64,000 nucleotides of DNA from a bacterium (GCA_023382385.1 JAHDVH010000002.1:634219-698218); one strand, 5' to 3'. Positions 27,592 through 36,301 are shown, counted from the first letter of the stretch. The notes: a model not told the origin generated them from the letters alone. Program-made: numbers and translations.

Positions 27592-27990
27592 GTGCCCACT
27601 ACAAAATCAGACACCAAATCTCTGAAGTCCCTCGGCCGCAGGGCAAAGGCTTCGCGCAGGCTCGAAGTGTTTCCCAATCATTCGCCGGGCGCACTCGAAG
27701 TCACGTTGCACTGCACCGAGTTCACCTGCCTCTGTCCGGTGACCGGTCAACCTGATTTCGCGCAGATTGAGATTGTCTACACGCCCGACAAGTTTGTGGT
27801 CGAGTCCAAATCGCTGAAACTTTATCTGGAGTCTTTCCGCGGCGTCGGAGTCTTTCACGAGCATCTTGCGGTGGATATCGGAAAGGATTTCATGAAGTTT
27901 GTCAAACCGCGCGAAGCGAGAGTCACCGTCCACTTCAACACGCGCGGCGGCATCGCGATCTCGGCGGCATATTCAGACAAGCAGAAATAG
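27592..27990 (+). CDS. queF: NADPH-dependent 7-cyano-7-deazaguanine reductase QueF
   Basis: The 132-residue protein is a short (type I) QueF of the tunnelling-fold superfamily, which reduces preQ0 to preQ1 in queuosine synthesis. The catalytic motif is EFTCLCPVTGQPDFAQIEI, with Cys in CPVTGQPD, and the NADPH/substrate motif is ESKSLKLYLESFR. GTG 27592 is the likely start. It lies in a run of plus-strand genes with mnmE, the other tRNA-modification gene in this stretch. Confidence 0.95.
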   Translation: MPTTKSDTKSLKSLGRRAKASRRLEVFPNHSPGALEVTLHCTEFTCLCPVTGQPDFAQIEIVYTPDKFVVESKSLKLYLESFRGVGVFHEHLAVDIGKDFMKFVKPREARVTVHFNTRGGIAISAAYSDKQK

Positions 27991-28008
27991 ACCGCCCCGT
28001 TTTCAATT

Positions 28009-28659
28009 TTGAGTTTTGATTTTCTGATCTTCGATTGTGACGGAGTGCTCGTGGACAGCGAGTGGTTGGTTGCGCGGATTGAAGTGGAGACGCGCGCCGA
28101 ATTCGGACAGCACATCTCCGTCGAAGAGTATATCCGCCGCTACGTCGGACTGTCGACGCGTTCGCCGGACTACTTGAAAAGTCTGGAGGGGTTGCCTCCA
28201 GACTTTCGTGATTTAATGAAGCTCCGCGTCGAGCGCGCCTTTAACGAAGAACTCGAAGCTGTCGCCGGAGTTGCCGAAGTGCTCGAAGCGTTGAAGTCGA
28301 GGCCGAAAGCGATTGCCTCAAGCAGCAGTCCGCACGAAATTGAAATGATGCTCTCGCACGTCGGCCTGCTTCATCACTTTAAGAACCGCATCTATTCCGT
28401 CTCGATGGTGGCGCGCCCCAAGCCAGCTCCCGACGTCTACCTGCATGCCGCCGAGCAGAATAATGTGCTGCCATCACAATGTCTCGTCATTGAAGACTCC
28501 GTGGTCGGTGCGACTGCCGCCCTGAGCGCCGGCATGACCGTTTGGGGCTTCACCGGCGGCCGTCACATCACCTCCGGTACAGAGGAGAAACTTCTCGACC
28601 TCGGAGTTCAGCGGGTGATCCGGCACATGCACGAGATTCCTGGACTTCTGGTGTCGTAA
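28009..28659 (+). CDS. HAD-superfamily phosphatase (beta-phosphoglucomutase-like)
   Basis: The 216-residue protein has the HAD motif I DFLIFDCDGVLVDSEW near the N-terminus, motif II ASSSSPHE, and motif III/IV KPAPDVYLHAA with VIEDSVVGATAAL. This is the subfamily of beta-phosphoglucomutases and sugar-phosphate phosphatases; the substrate is not readable. The start is TTG 28009, immediately before the core. It is followed by a terminator. Confidence 0.88.
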   Translation: MSFDFLIFDCDGVLVDSEWLVARIEVETRAEFGQHISVEEYIRRYVGLSTRSPDYLKSLEGLPPDFRDLMKLRVERAFNEELEAVAGVAEVLEALKSRPKAIASSSSPHEIEMMLSHVGLLHHFKNRIYSVSMVARPKPAPDVYLHAAEQNNVLPSQCLVIEDSVVGATAALSAGMTVWGFTGGRHITSGTEEKLLDLGVQRVIRHMHEIPGLLVS

Positions 28660-28718
28660 ACCCGACCGCCTCGCCCGAAAGAATCCTCAGATTCTCGCAC
28701 AGCTCGCCAATCAGACGG

Positions 28719-28741
28719 CCCCGAATTTCGGGTCTTTTTTT
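28719..28741 (+). terminator. Rho-independent terminator after the HAD gene
   Basis: The stem CCCGA (28720-28724) and TCGGG (28728-28732) with loop ATT is followed by TC and seven T (28735-28741). Confidence 0.7.
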
Positions 28742-28764
28742 GTTGCGCGACACACCACATAAAT

Positions 28765-28783
28765 AATTGTTATATATACAATT
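28765..28783. promoter_or_regulatory. AT-rich palindrome AATTGT-N7-ACAATT, possible operator
   Basis: AATTGTTATATATACAATT is a perfect inverted repeat. On the minus strand it overlaps a promoter-like TTGACA (28787-28782) with TATTTA 17 nt later, but no minus-strand gene lies downstream of it. It could be an operator or a promoter of a small RNA. Confidence 0.35.
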
Positions 28784-28933
28784 GTCAAACAAACGACAAA
28801 AAACCACAGTCGCCCCGCAACGGCCACAATCTTGCGCCCAGAACCTGACACAAATACTCGCATTATTCAGTCCAAAATTCGTATATTACTGGCTTGAATA
28901 AATTGGAGAAATCTAACCTCGACCGGAGGTCGC

Positions 28934-29419
28934 ATGGCTGAACTTGATCACTACAAATATCGCGGCGCGCGCGCCTGCGTGCTGATGCACGAGCAATTCA
29001 TGCAGGACTTTCTGGATATCTGGTGGGCCTCCAAATCCGCGGAAATCACCTTGCCGCAAACGACCGACACCGATTACCAAAGTCTTGATCATCTACTCAG
29101 TCACGTGCTGCGCTCCGCGCGCGGCTACATGACGTGGATGTGCGAGAAACTCAATCTGCCTGATCCGGGCATCGCGGAAGTTCCGTCCCTCGACGAGATC
29201 GAAGAACACTGCGACGAATATCTTGAGCACCTGCTTGAGAAATGGCGCGAACCCCTCGCGAACATTCCCGAAGATGCGTTCAGTGGCATGCACAAGTCCC
29301 GCTGGGGTCAGGATATGGCGATCGAGGGCATGCTCGAACATGCGGTGATGCATCCGCTGCGTCACTCTTTCCAACTTGAAGAAATCTTGTCAGAACAGGC
29401 TCCAGATTACTTGGAGTAA
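28934..29419 (+). CDS. DinB-like four-helix protein
   Basis: The 161-residue protein has DinB-like features: a first helix with ARACVLMHEQFMQDFLDIW, SLDHLLSHVLRSARGYMTWM in the middle, and a C-terminal metal-type motif HAVMHPLRHSFQLEEIL. DinB-family proteins bind metal and include thiol-dependent transferases. A TATATT box lies at 28882-28887. GACCGGAGG precedes the ATG. The next gene is a cytochrome c; the functional link is unknown. Confidence 0.75.
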   Translation: MAELDHYKYRGARACVLMHEQFMQDFLDIWWASKSAEITLPQTTDTDYQSLDHLLSHVLRSARGYMTWMCEKLNLPDPGIAEVPSLDEIEEHCDEYLEHLLEKWREPLANIPEDAFSGMHKSRWGQDMAIEGMLEHAVMHPLRHSFQLEEILSEQAPDYLE

Positions 29420-29459
29420 GAACATTAAGTTAAACAAACTTTTGCGGGAGAAATTAACG

Positions 29460-30383
29460 ATGAAGAAAGCATTGAAGTGGATCGGGATAATCGTCGGTGT
29501 ATTGGTCTTATTAATCGTTGCATTTGGCGGTTATACATTCATGAAGGCAAACAGCCTGCTGAGCAAAACGTATCCGGAGTTGTCCGGAAAGAACATCTAC
29601 GTTACAGATGACAGCGCTACGGTGGAACGCGGCCGCTACGTGGCGGAAACGTTTGCCGGATGCTCGGGCTGCCACGGCCGGAATCTTGGGGGGGAGTCGA
29701 TTGACGCAATGCCCTTCGCGGAAATGAACAATCCAAACATTACGTTCGGCAAGGGCGGCTTGCCGGCGGACTATTCGATTCAAGACCTCGACTTGAGCGT
29801 GCGGCACGGTGTCAAGCGCGACAAGACGGGGGCTATGCTGATGCCGTCTTTCCATTTGAATCGATTGGCGGATGAAGACCTCGCAGCGGTTTTCGCATTT
29901 TTGAAAACAACACGAAAGGTGGACAAAACCATTCCACCTTATAAACTGGGACCGGTTGGTAAGATTGCGCTTGCGACGGGCGGCATCGTGGTGCAGGCCG
30001 AAGTCGCGGATCACAAGTTCAAACCAACTCGACCGGAAATTGCTCCGACCGCAGAATACGGAAAATATGTCGCGGAAGTCGGATGCATGGGCTGTCACGG
30101 TCCGAACTACTCGGGCGGTCCCGTCTTTGAGGGCGACCCTTCGTGGCCGCCCGCGACGAATCTGACCAAGACCCTCAAGCAATACAATGCGGAGTCCTTC
30201 GCAACATTCATGCGCACGGGCAAACGGCATGACGGCACATTGATTGATACGCGGCCGATGCCCACCGATATCTATCGTGAATTGGCCGACGTCGAAATTA
30301 CTGCAATGTGGGCCTATTTCAGCGGACTCGCACCGCAGGACGATGCAAGCCTGCGCTGGCCCGACGTCTTTTCGGCCAACTAA
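29460..30383 (+). CDS. Membrane-anchored diheme cytochrome c (copy 1)
   Basis: The 307-residue protein starts at ATG 29460 behind GGGAG. One N-terminal membrane anchor (IGIIVGVLVLLIVAFGGYTF) is followed by two cytochrome c domains with heme motifs CSGCH (residues 68-72) and CMGCH near residue 215. Predicted axial methionines lie in MLMPSFHLNRLADEDLAAV (first) and RPMPTDIY (second). It likely carries electrons at the outer face of the membrane. The following gene is a tandem paralogue. Confidence 0.88.
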   Translation: MKKALKWIGIIVGVLVLLIVAFGGYTFMKANSLLSKTYPELSGKNIYVTDDSATVERGRYVAETFAGCSGCHGRNLGGESIDAMPFAEMNNPNITFGKGGLPADYSIQDLDLSVRHGVKRDKTGAMLMPSFHLNRLADEDLAAVFAFLKTTRKVDKTIPPYKLGPVGKIALATGGIVVQAEVADHKFKPTRPEIAPTAEYGKYVAEVGCMGCHGPNYSGGPVFEGDPSWPPATNLTKTLKQYNAESFATFMRTGKRHDGTLIDTRPMPTDIYRELADVEITAMWAYFSGLAPQDDASLRWPDVFSAN

Positions 30384-30484
30384 CCCGCGCACAAGTCTCA
30401 ATCTTTAGTTCTACGTCTGAACCAGGAACAAACAACTCGGAATAACCTCAACCCACAAAACACAACGTCTCGCAGGGGAGAAAC

Positions 30485-31411
30485 ATGAAGAACATTTTGA
30501 AGTGGATTGGCATCCTTGTCGGTGTCTTGATCCTGATCGCCGTGTCGTATGCCGGTTATATCTTCTGGAAGGCGGGCTCTATCTTGAGCCAAACCTATCC
30601 GGATGTAAAAGGCAAGAACATTTACGTTCCAAGTGACAGCGCAACCGTCGAACGCGGCCGCTATTTAGTCGCTTCGGTAGGAACGTGCGCGGGTTGCCAC
30701 ATGCCCGACCTGAGCGGACATGAAATGGACATGGGCCCCTTCGCCTTTTACAGCACGCCGAACATCACTTTCGGCAAGGGCGGACTGCCGGCGAATTATT
30801 CGATTCAAGACCTTGACCTGATTGTCCGTCACGGTATCAAGCGCGACAAGACCGGCGCACTGGTTATGCCAAGCTTCCACCTGAATCGCATTTCCGATGA
30901 AGACTTGGCCGCAATCTATGCATATCTGAAAGTCGCGCCGAAGGTGGATGTCGAACGTAAGCCATTCACGCTCGGACCGATTGGTAAGATGGTCTTGGTC
31001 AAAGGCGGCCTTGTGAACGAAGCGGCGGTCACCGATCACAACTTCAAGAGTCCCGTGCGCCCCGAAATTGCGCCAACCGCCGAGTATGGAAAATACCTTG
31101 CGGAGATTGCCTGCATGGGTTGCCACGCACCGAACTACAGCGGCGGCCCCGTATTCGAAGGCGACCCCAACTGGCCGCCTGCGGCAAATCTCACAAAACA
31201 TCTGAAACACTACACACACGAGTCGTTCGCGCACTTTCTCCAGACGGGAATTCGCCCGGACGGAACCTTGGTAGATACGCTGGCGATGCCGACCTACATT
31301 ACGAAACTCGCCGACAGCGTCGACGTTGCGGCGCTGTGGAACTATCTGAGCACGCTTTCGCCGAAGGAAGACGCGAGCGCAAACTGGTTCGACGTTCTCG
31401 CTAAACGCTAA
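30485..31411 (+). CDS. Membrane-anchored diheme cytochrome c (copy 2)
   Basis: The 308-residue protein is a close paralogue of the gene just upstream: same anchor (KWIGILVGVLILIAVSYAGY), same spacing and the shared blocks SATVERGRY and GGPVFEGDPNWPPAANLTK. Heme motifs are CAGCH (68-72) and CMGCH. GCAGGGGAG precedes the ATG. Differences such as FYSTPNITF and DVERKPFTLGPIG show that the copies have diverged, so they may use different partners. A strong hairpin ends the transcript. Confidence 0.88.
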   Translation: MKNILKWIGILVGVLILIAVSYAGYIFWKAGSILSQTYPDVKGKNIYVPSDSATVERGRYLVASVGTCAGCHMPDLSGHEMDMGPFAFYSTPNITFGKGGLPANYSIQDLDLIVRHGIKRDKTGALVMPSFHLNRISDEDLAAIYAYLKVAPKVDVERKPFTLGPIGKMVLVKGGLVNEAAVTDHNFKSPVRPEIAPTAEYGKYLAEIACMGCHAPNYSGGPVFEGDPNWPPAANLTKHLKHYTHESFAHFLQTGIRPDGTLVDTLAMPTYITKLADSVDVAALWNYLSTLSPKEDASANWFDVLAKR

Positions 31412-31423
31412 ACAACCGGATGG

Positions 31424-31447
31424 CGGGGGAACCGCACGGTTCCCCCG
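31424..31447 (+). terminator. Strong hairpin after the cytochrome pair
   Basis: CGGGGGAACC (31424-31433) and GGTTCCCCCG (31438-31447) form a perfect 10-bp stem with loop GCAC. No T-run follows, so termination may need Rho or be partial. Confidence 0.7.
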
Positions 31448-31464
31448 CGTTCGGCACTCCGATC

Positions 31465-31929
31465 ATGACAATTTCCGACTTCCAGCATCTGCTCCGCTAC
31501 AATCATTGGGCAAACAGCCAGATTCTCGAAGAGTTGATGACGCGCGGTCAACCGCCGAAACGCGCAGTGATATGGTTTGCGCATATTCTTGCCGCCGAGC
31601 ATCTCTGGCTCGACCGCATGACGGATGCTCCGCTCAATCACGTCGTTTGGCCGGATTGGGAGGTATATGAATGCGACGAGCACTTTCACGAGCTGGAAAA
31701 CCGTTGGCGCGAGTTTATTGAAAACTTGCGCGAAGCGGATCTGGATCGCGAAGTGAAATATGTCAACACACAGGGCGATGCATTCTCAAACACCGTGCGC
31801 GAGATATTAACGCATCTCGTTTTGCACGCGCCGCATCATCGCGGACAGATCAACGCCGAATTCCGCGCCGAAGGCTTCACCCCGCCGTGGGTGGATTACA
31901 TCCAGGCAGTTAGAACAAAACAGATCTGA
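31465..31929 (+). CDS. DinB-family metal-binding protein
   Basis: The protein has 154 residues from ATG 31465; the longer reading frame from 31420 crosses the terminator hairpin and is unlikely. It has a DinB four-helix bundle with three expected metal ligands: LRYNHWANSQIL, HILAAEHLWLDRM and VLHAPHHRGQINAEF. Members include mycothiol- or bacillithiol-dependent transferases. It is not closely similar to the DinB-like protein at 28934. The substrate is unknown. Confidence 0.85.
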   Translation: MTISDFQHLLRYNHWANSQILEELMTRGQPPKRAVIWFAHILAAEHLWLDRMTDAPLNHVVWPDWEVYECDEHFHELENRWREFIENLREADLDREVKYVNTQGDAFSNTVREILTHLVLHAPHHRGQINAEFRAEGFTPPWVDYIQAVRTKQI

Positions 31930-32008
31930 CCATCTGATTTCTCTCGCGTATCTGCAGCAAGAGTAGGCCGCGACTCCGACATTCGCAGTAGAATTCTATG
32001 TCCGTCTC

Positions 32009-32446
32009 TTGAACATCCGTCTCCTGAAAACTTCCGATAAGCCCTACTGGCTTCGCATGCGCTGCAAGCTCTGGCCCGACACAGCAGAGCAGGAGCATCA
32101 GCGGGAGATGCAAATCTTCAGCGCGCGGGCAAACTACCTCGTCTGGATTGCGGAGTCTGAGGAAGGTGATATTGCCGGATTTCTCGAAGCGCAAACGTGC
32201 AATCGCGCCGATGGCTGTTTGAGCGATTCTATCCTGTTTATAGAGGGTTGGTGGGTTGAGGAAAATTTCCGCCGACGCGGTGTCGGCCACGCCCTGATGC
32301 GCACCGCCGAAGCGTGGGCACGCGAACACGGCTGTCAGGAACTCGCCAGCGATACGTGGTTGGACAACGAAGAGTCCCACGCCGCGCACCTGTCCTTCGG
32401 TTTTGAAGAAGTGGACCGCAACATCACCTACAAGAAAACCTTGTAG
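32009..32446 (+). CDS. GNAT acetyltransferase, AAC(6')-like
   Basis: The 145-residue protein has the GNAT acetyl-CoA loop NFRRRGVGHALMRTAEAWAR and the flanking pattern of aminoglycoside 6'-N-acetyltransferases: MRCKLWPD, FIEGWWVEENFRRRGVG, LASDTWLDNEESHAAHLSFGFEE. The start is TTG 32009 because an upstream ATG runs into a stop in another frame. Family resemblance suggests aminoglycoside acetylation, but many environmental homologues have other substrates. It lies between a DinB gene and an oxidoreductase. Confidence 0.78.
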   Translation: MNIRLLKTSDKPYWLRMRCKLWPDTAEQEHQREMQIFSARANYLVWIAESEEGDIAGFLEAQTCNRADGCLSDSILFIEGWWVEENFRRRGVGHALMRTAEAWAREHGCQELASDTWLDNEESHAAHLSFGFEEVDRNITYKKTL

Positions 32447-32467
32447 CCGCTTCTTGGAGCACATGCG

Positions 32468-33445
32468 ATGAAGGCCATCACCTTCTACAACTACGGTTCG
32501 CCGGATGAATTGAAGTATGAAGATGTCCCGCAGCCGACACCAAAGGATGACGAAGTATTAGTTAAGATTCACGCATCCTCCGTGAACGCGGCGGATTGGC
32601 ACCTGCTGCGGGCGGATCCGTTTCCAGTGCGGTTCATGTTGGGGCTGACGAAGCCGAAAGCGAAGTTCCGGATTCTCGGCGGAGACATTGCGGGCACGGT
32701 CGAATCAGTCGGCCAAAATGTACGCGAGTTCAAAGCTGGCGACGCAGTCTTCGGCGACGTCTTCGATGACGGATTGGGCGGATTCTCAGAATACAAATGC
32801 GCACGCGAGAAATTTCTGGTTGCCAAGCCGCACAATTTGTCTTTCGAAGAAGCCGCTGCCGTGCCCCTCGCTGCTGTGACTGCGTACTACGGCTTGTGCG
32901 ACATCTGTAAGGTTCAGCCGGGACAGCAAGTGCTGATCAACGGCGCCGCCGGCGGAGTCGGAACCTATGCGGTGCAAGTCGCCAAAGCGCTTGGTGCCGA
33001 AATCACCGCCGTCTGCAGCGCGCGCAATCTTCAGCAGGCGCGCGAACTCGGAGCGGATCATGTGATAGACTATGCGCAGGAAAATTTCACGCAGGGCGAC
33101 AAGCGTTACGACGCGATCTTCTGTATCAACGGCTATTATCCGATCGGAGATTTCAAACGAGTGCTCGCGCCAAACGGTATCTATGCGATGGCTGGCGGCG
33201 GCAACAAATTGCTGTTGGAAGCGATGTTCCTCGCTCCGTTACATTCAATGTTCGGCAAAAAGAAGATGCAGTTGGTTGCGTCGAAACCTCACAAAGGCAG
33301 ACTCACGGCCGTCAAAGACCTCATCGAAGCAGGCAAGCTTCGTCCGGTGATTGAAAAGAGCTATCCATTGCGGGAAACCGCCGAAGCAATTCGCTACGTC
33401 GAAACCGGCCACGCTCGCGGCAAAGTCGTGATTCAGATAGCATAG
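32468..33445 (+). CDS. Zinc-independent alcohol dehydrogenase/quinone reductase (MDR family)
   Basis: The 325-residue protein is a medium-chain dehydrogenase/reductase: N-terminal GroES-like fold (EVLVKIHASSVNAADWHLL) and Rossmann motif GAAGGVGTYAVQVAKALGA. Zinc ligands typical of alcohol dehydrogenases are absent, so it resembles quinone oxidoreductases and enoyl reductases that use NADPH. GGAG lies 8 nt upstream of ATG. It is followed closely by cstA, but that pairing is probably not functional. Confidence 0.88.
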   Translation: MKAITFYNYGSPDELKYEDVPQPTPKDDEVLVKIHASSVNAADWHLLRADPFPVRFMLGLTKPKAKFRILGGDIAGTVESVGQNVREFKAGDAVFGDVFDDGLGGFSEYKCAREKFLVAKPHNLSFEEAAAVPLAAVTAYYGLCDICKVQPGQQVLINGAAGGVGTYAVQVAKALGAEITAVCSARNLQQARELGADHVIDYAQENFTQGDKRYDAIFCINGYYPIGDFKRVLAPNGIYAMAGGGNKLLLEAMFLAPLHSMFGKKKMQLVASKPHKGRLTAVKDLIEAGKLRPVIEKSYPLRETAEAIRYVETGHARGKVVIQIA

Positions 33446-33455
33446 CACATCCTCC

Positions 33456-35201
33456 ATGCTCCTCCTGATCATTCTAACCTCCGCGCTGATCCTCGTCGTG
33501 GCCTATAAGACCTACGGCAATCTGCTCGCACGGTTGCTCAGGTTGGACGGGAGCAGAAAAACGCCGGCGGTGGAATTCAACGACGGCGTGGACTACGATC
33601 CGATTGACTGGAAGTTCCTGATGAGTCAGCACTTTTCGGCCATCGCCGCGGCCGGACCGATTGTCGGACCCATCATCGCGGGCATGATGTTCGGCTGGCT
33701 GCCGACCTTATTGTGGATTCTGCTCGGCGCGATCTTCATCGGCGGCATTCACGACTTCGGGTCGCTCGTCGCCTCGATTCGCCACAAAGCCCGCTCGATT
33801 GCTGAAGTCGTGCGCGAACACATGACGCGCCGCAGCTACGTGCTCTTCCTTGCTTTCGTCTGGATCGCGCTGATCTATATAATAGTCGCGTTCACCGACA
33901 TTGTGGCGGGCAGCTTCGTCGGAACGATTACTCTCGAAAACGGCCAACGCGTCAGCGGCTCGGGCATCGCCACCTCGTCCCTGCTCTATCTCGCGCTGCC
34001 GATTGTCATGGCCTTCGTGCTCAGGATGACCAAGCTCTCGTTGCTCACAACCACGTTGATCTTCCTCCCGCTGGTCGGAGCGGCCATCTGGTTCGGCCAA
34101 TATCTTCCGCTGGATATTGCGAGCTGGTTTGGAGTCAGCGACCTCGCCGCGCAGAAAATCTGGGTCGTCGCTCTCCTTATATATTGTTTCATTGCAGCGG
34201 TCGCTCCGATGTGGATTCTGCTGCAGCCGCGCGGACACTTGGGCGGATTCTTTCTGTTCGCCGCGCTCTTGGCCGGAGCTTTCGGCGTTCTCTTCAGCGG
34301 CAGCGACGTTCAGTATCCCGCGTTCATCGCCTGGAATGTTCCCTCTGGTGCGGGCACGGCCTCGCTCTTTCCCATTCTCTTCATCACCGTCGCCTGCGGC
34401 GCGTGCAGCGGATTTCATTCGATTATCGCCAGCGGCACCAGTTCAAAACAGCTGAAGAACGAACTCGACGCGAAGAAAGTCGGCTACGGTTCGATGCTGC
34501 TCGAAGCGATGGTCGCGGTGGTCTCGCTCGCCTGCGTGATGATTCTTTCGAAGGAGGCGATTTCCGGTCTCGGCGGCAAACCGAACTTCATCTACGCGCT
34601 CGGACTTGGCCGCTTCATGGAAGTCCTCGGAATTCCCGCAAGCTTCGGAGTGCTGTTCGGCTTGATGGCTTTTACGACGTTTGTCTATGACACGCTCGAC
34701 GTCTGCACGCGTCTGGGCCGTTACATCCTGCAGGAGCTGCTCGGCTGGCAGGGCGCGCTCGGACGATATGTTGCGACAGCGATCACCGCGTTTGTGCCGT
34801 TCTTCTTCGTCATGCAGACGGTGACGGACAGAAGCGGCAATGTGATTCCGAGTTGGCGCGTCTTCTGGCCTTTGTTTGGTGCGAGCAATCAACTGCTCGC
34901 GGCAATCGGTCTGCTCGGCTTGACCGTCTGGCTCCATCGCACCTATCGTGCGCGTTGGGTCTGGCCCGTCGTCGGCCTCCCCACTTTGGTGATGTATCTG
35001 ATGAGCGGCTGGGCTTTGCTGCAATATGTAAACAGTGGTTTTATTACGCCGACCGGCTTCACGCTGCCGGATAACTTCGTGCCGTGGGTTGCGCTCGTGT
35101 TAATCGTGCTCGCAGTGTTGTTATTATGGGAAGCAATTAAGATCTTTACAAAACCCGATGACACGGTAGGAGCACTGCACGTTCCGCAAACAACAGCATG
35201 A
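33456..35201 (+). CDS. cstA: Carbon starvation CstA-family transporter
   Basis: The 581-residue polytopic membrane protein has about 16 hydrophobic segments. The CstA signature is near the N-terminus (FLMSQHFSAIAAAGPIVGPI) and GGIHDFGSLVASIRHK follows. CstA proteins import peptides or pyruvate. The middle has CGACSGFHSIIASGTSSKQL, a conserved transport motif. Its stop overlaps the DUF4396 start (ATGA), showing tight coupling. Confidence 0.93.
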   Translation: MLLLIILTSALILVVAYKTYGNLLARLLRLDGSRKTPAVEFNDGVDYDPIDWKFLMSQHFSAIAAAGPIVGPIIAGMMFGWLPTLLWILLGAIFIGGIHDFGSLVASIRHKARSIAEVVREHMTRRSYVLFLAFVWIALIYIIVAFTDIVAGSFVGTITLENGQRVSGSGIATSSLLYLALPIVMAFVLRMTKLSLLTTTLIFLPLVGAAIWFGQYLPLDIASWFGVSDLAAQKIWVVALLIYCFIAAVAPMWILLQPRGHLGGFFLFAALLAGAFGVLFSGSDVQYPAFIAWNVPSGAGTASLFPILFITVACGACSGFHSIIASGTSSKQLKNELDAKKVGYGSMLLEAMVAVVSLACVMILSKEAISGLGGKPNFIYALGLGRFMEVLGIPASFGVLFGLMAFTTFVYDTLDVCTRLGRYILQELLGWQGALGRYVATAITAFVPFFFVMQTVTDRSGNVIPSWRVFWPLFGASNQLLAAIGLLGLTVWLHRTYRARWVWPVVGLPTLVMYLMSGWALLQYVNSGFITPTGFTLPDNFVPWVALVLIVLAVLLLWEAIKIFTKPDDTVGALHVPQTTA

Positions 35202-35692
35202 GGCATCCGAAAGTGAACCACGTACATCATCACTCCCACGAGCACGCGCCAACACACACCGCACCGAAGACCGAATCCGTTTGGCCATTCGCCATTAGCG
35301 CGACGTGGCATTGTCTGCTCGGCTGTGGCATCGGTGAAATCACCGGCATGATCATCGCCACCGCCTTACACTGGGAGCCGGTGCCGTCGATCATTCTCGC
35401 GGTCATCATGGGAATCATCGGCGGCTTCGCCTTGGGTATTGTGCCGTGGTTGAAACATGGCTATAGTTTTGCCGCCGCCGCTAAGAAAGTCCTGGTGATT
35501 GAAGGCCTGAGCATTCTCGTTATGGAGACGGCGCAGGTCTTGACGGAAATCTACACTCCGGGCGTCATGGAAGCGCATCTCACCGATGGCATCTTCTGGC
35601 TCGGAATGCTGCTTGCGCTCGCCGCCGGATTCATCGCCGCGCTGCCCGTCAATTATATGTTCGCCAAGCGCGGGATTCGTCACGCACATTAA
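35198..35692 (+). CDS. DUF4396 membrane protein with His-rich N-terminus
   Basis: The 164-residue protein begins with a histidine-rich segment (HPKVNHVHHHSHEHAPTH) likely to bind metal. The membrane core fits DUF4396 (TWHCLLGCGIGEITGMIIA, GFALGIVPWLKHGYSFAAA, LPVNYMFAKRG). The role of the family is unknown. Overlap with cstA (ATGA) places them in one transcript. Confidence 0.82.
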   Translation: MRHPKVNHVHHHSHEHAPTHTAPKTESVWPFAISATWHCLLGCGIGEITGMIIATALHWEPVPSIILAVIMGIIGGFALGIVPWLKHGYSFAAAAKKVLVIEGLSILVMETAQVLTEIYTPGVMEAHLTDGIFWLGMLLALAAGFIAALPVNYMFAKRGIRHAH

Positions 35693-35702
35693 CGACTCGC
35701 AA

Positions 35703-35718
35703 TGTTTCACGTGGAGCA
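35703..35718. promoter_or_regulatory. parS-like site 1 (imperfect)
   Basis: TGTTTCACGTGGAGCA differs from TGTTTCACGTGAAACA at two positions, and from the natural variant TGTTTCACGTGGAACA at one. It lies in the spacer after DUF4396. Confidence 0.65.
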
Positions 35719-35767
35719 ATTTCCGCGCGAAGCAGAGTCGTTCGCGTACACAAATACCAATTGCGTC

Positions 35768-35793
35768 GTCATCCTGAACGAAGTGAAGGATCC
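35768..35793. repeat. Dispersed repeat, copy A (GTCATCCTGAACG...GTGAAGGATC family)
   Basis: GTCATCCTGAACG is followed by AAGTGAAGGATCC. The same unit occurs at 36302-36327 and 36388-36413, and a degenerate reversed copy lies at 62436-62468. It is a short intergenic repeat. Confidence 0.7.
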
Positions 35794-35842
35794 CTCCGGT
35801 GAGCGTCAAGACAAACCGAGCATTTAGAGTCTCTTAAAACCT

Positions 35843-36217
35843 ATGAGCATCCATCAGGACATCCTTGATTACTACGTTGAACGTCTCGCGTTGCTCGGCA
35901 AGGTGAGTGTTAAGAAGATGTTCGGTGGCGCGGGCTTCTATTTGAACGGACGCGTCTTTGCGATCACCGACGGCGATACCGTCTACTTGAAAAGCGATGA
36001 AGAGAACCGCGCACGCTTCGAATCGCGCAGGATGAAACAATTCGTTCCGTTCGAAGACAAGCCCGAGCAGAAGATGAATTACTACTCATTGTCTTCTGAG
36101 GATTTGGAAGACGACGATGCGCTTCGTGAGTTAGGCAGACTCGCCATCGAAGCAGCGGCTCGCGCCGCGCACAAAAAGCAACCTGCCAAAACAAAGCGAG
36201 TGAAATCAAAACCGTAG
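35843..36217 (+). CDS. TfoX N-terminal domain protein
   Basis: The 124-residue protein matches the TfoX/Sxy N-terminal domain (VSVKKMFGGAGFYLNGRVFA and YLKSDEENRARF). The C-terminus is a basic Ala/Lys tail. TfoX domains regulate competence in Gammaproteobacteria, but stand-alone versions of this size are common and uncharacterised. It starts at ATG 35843 with no strong ribosome site. Confidence 0.85.
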   Translation: MSIHQDILDYYVERLALLGKVSVKKMFGGAGFYLNGRVFAITDGDTVYLKSDEENRARFESRRMKQFVPFEDKPEQKMNYYSLSSEDLEDDDALRELGRLAIEAAARAAHKKQPAKTKRVKSKP

Positions 36218-36301
36218 GGGCGCGGCATACGCTCCGCCCGCAAAATCCCTGAGCCAGCACAGCACGCTCTGCGGCACGAGAACACAATCGCCTGTCGTGT
36301 C

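Noticed and set aside
28568-28807. A 79-codon minus-strand frame behind the TTGACA-type promoter at 28787
   Set aside because: It runs through the HAD terminator and into the HAD gene in antisense, and shows no domain. Only a small RNA could be supported there.
33708-34418. A 236-codon minus-strand frame opposite cstA
   Set aside because: It is an Arg/Glu/Asp-rich antisense shadow of a membrane protein, a common artefact of hydrophobic coding strands.
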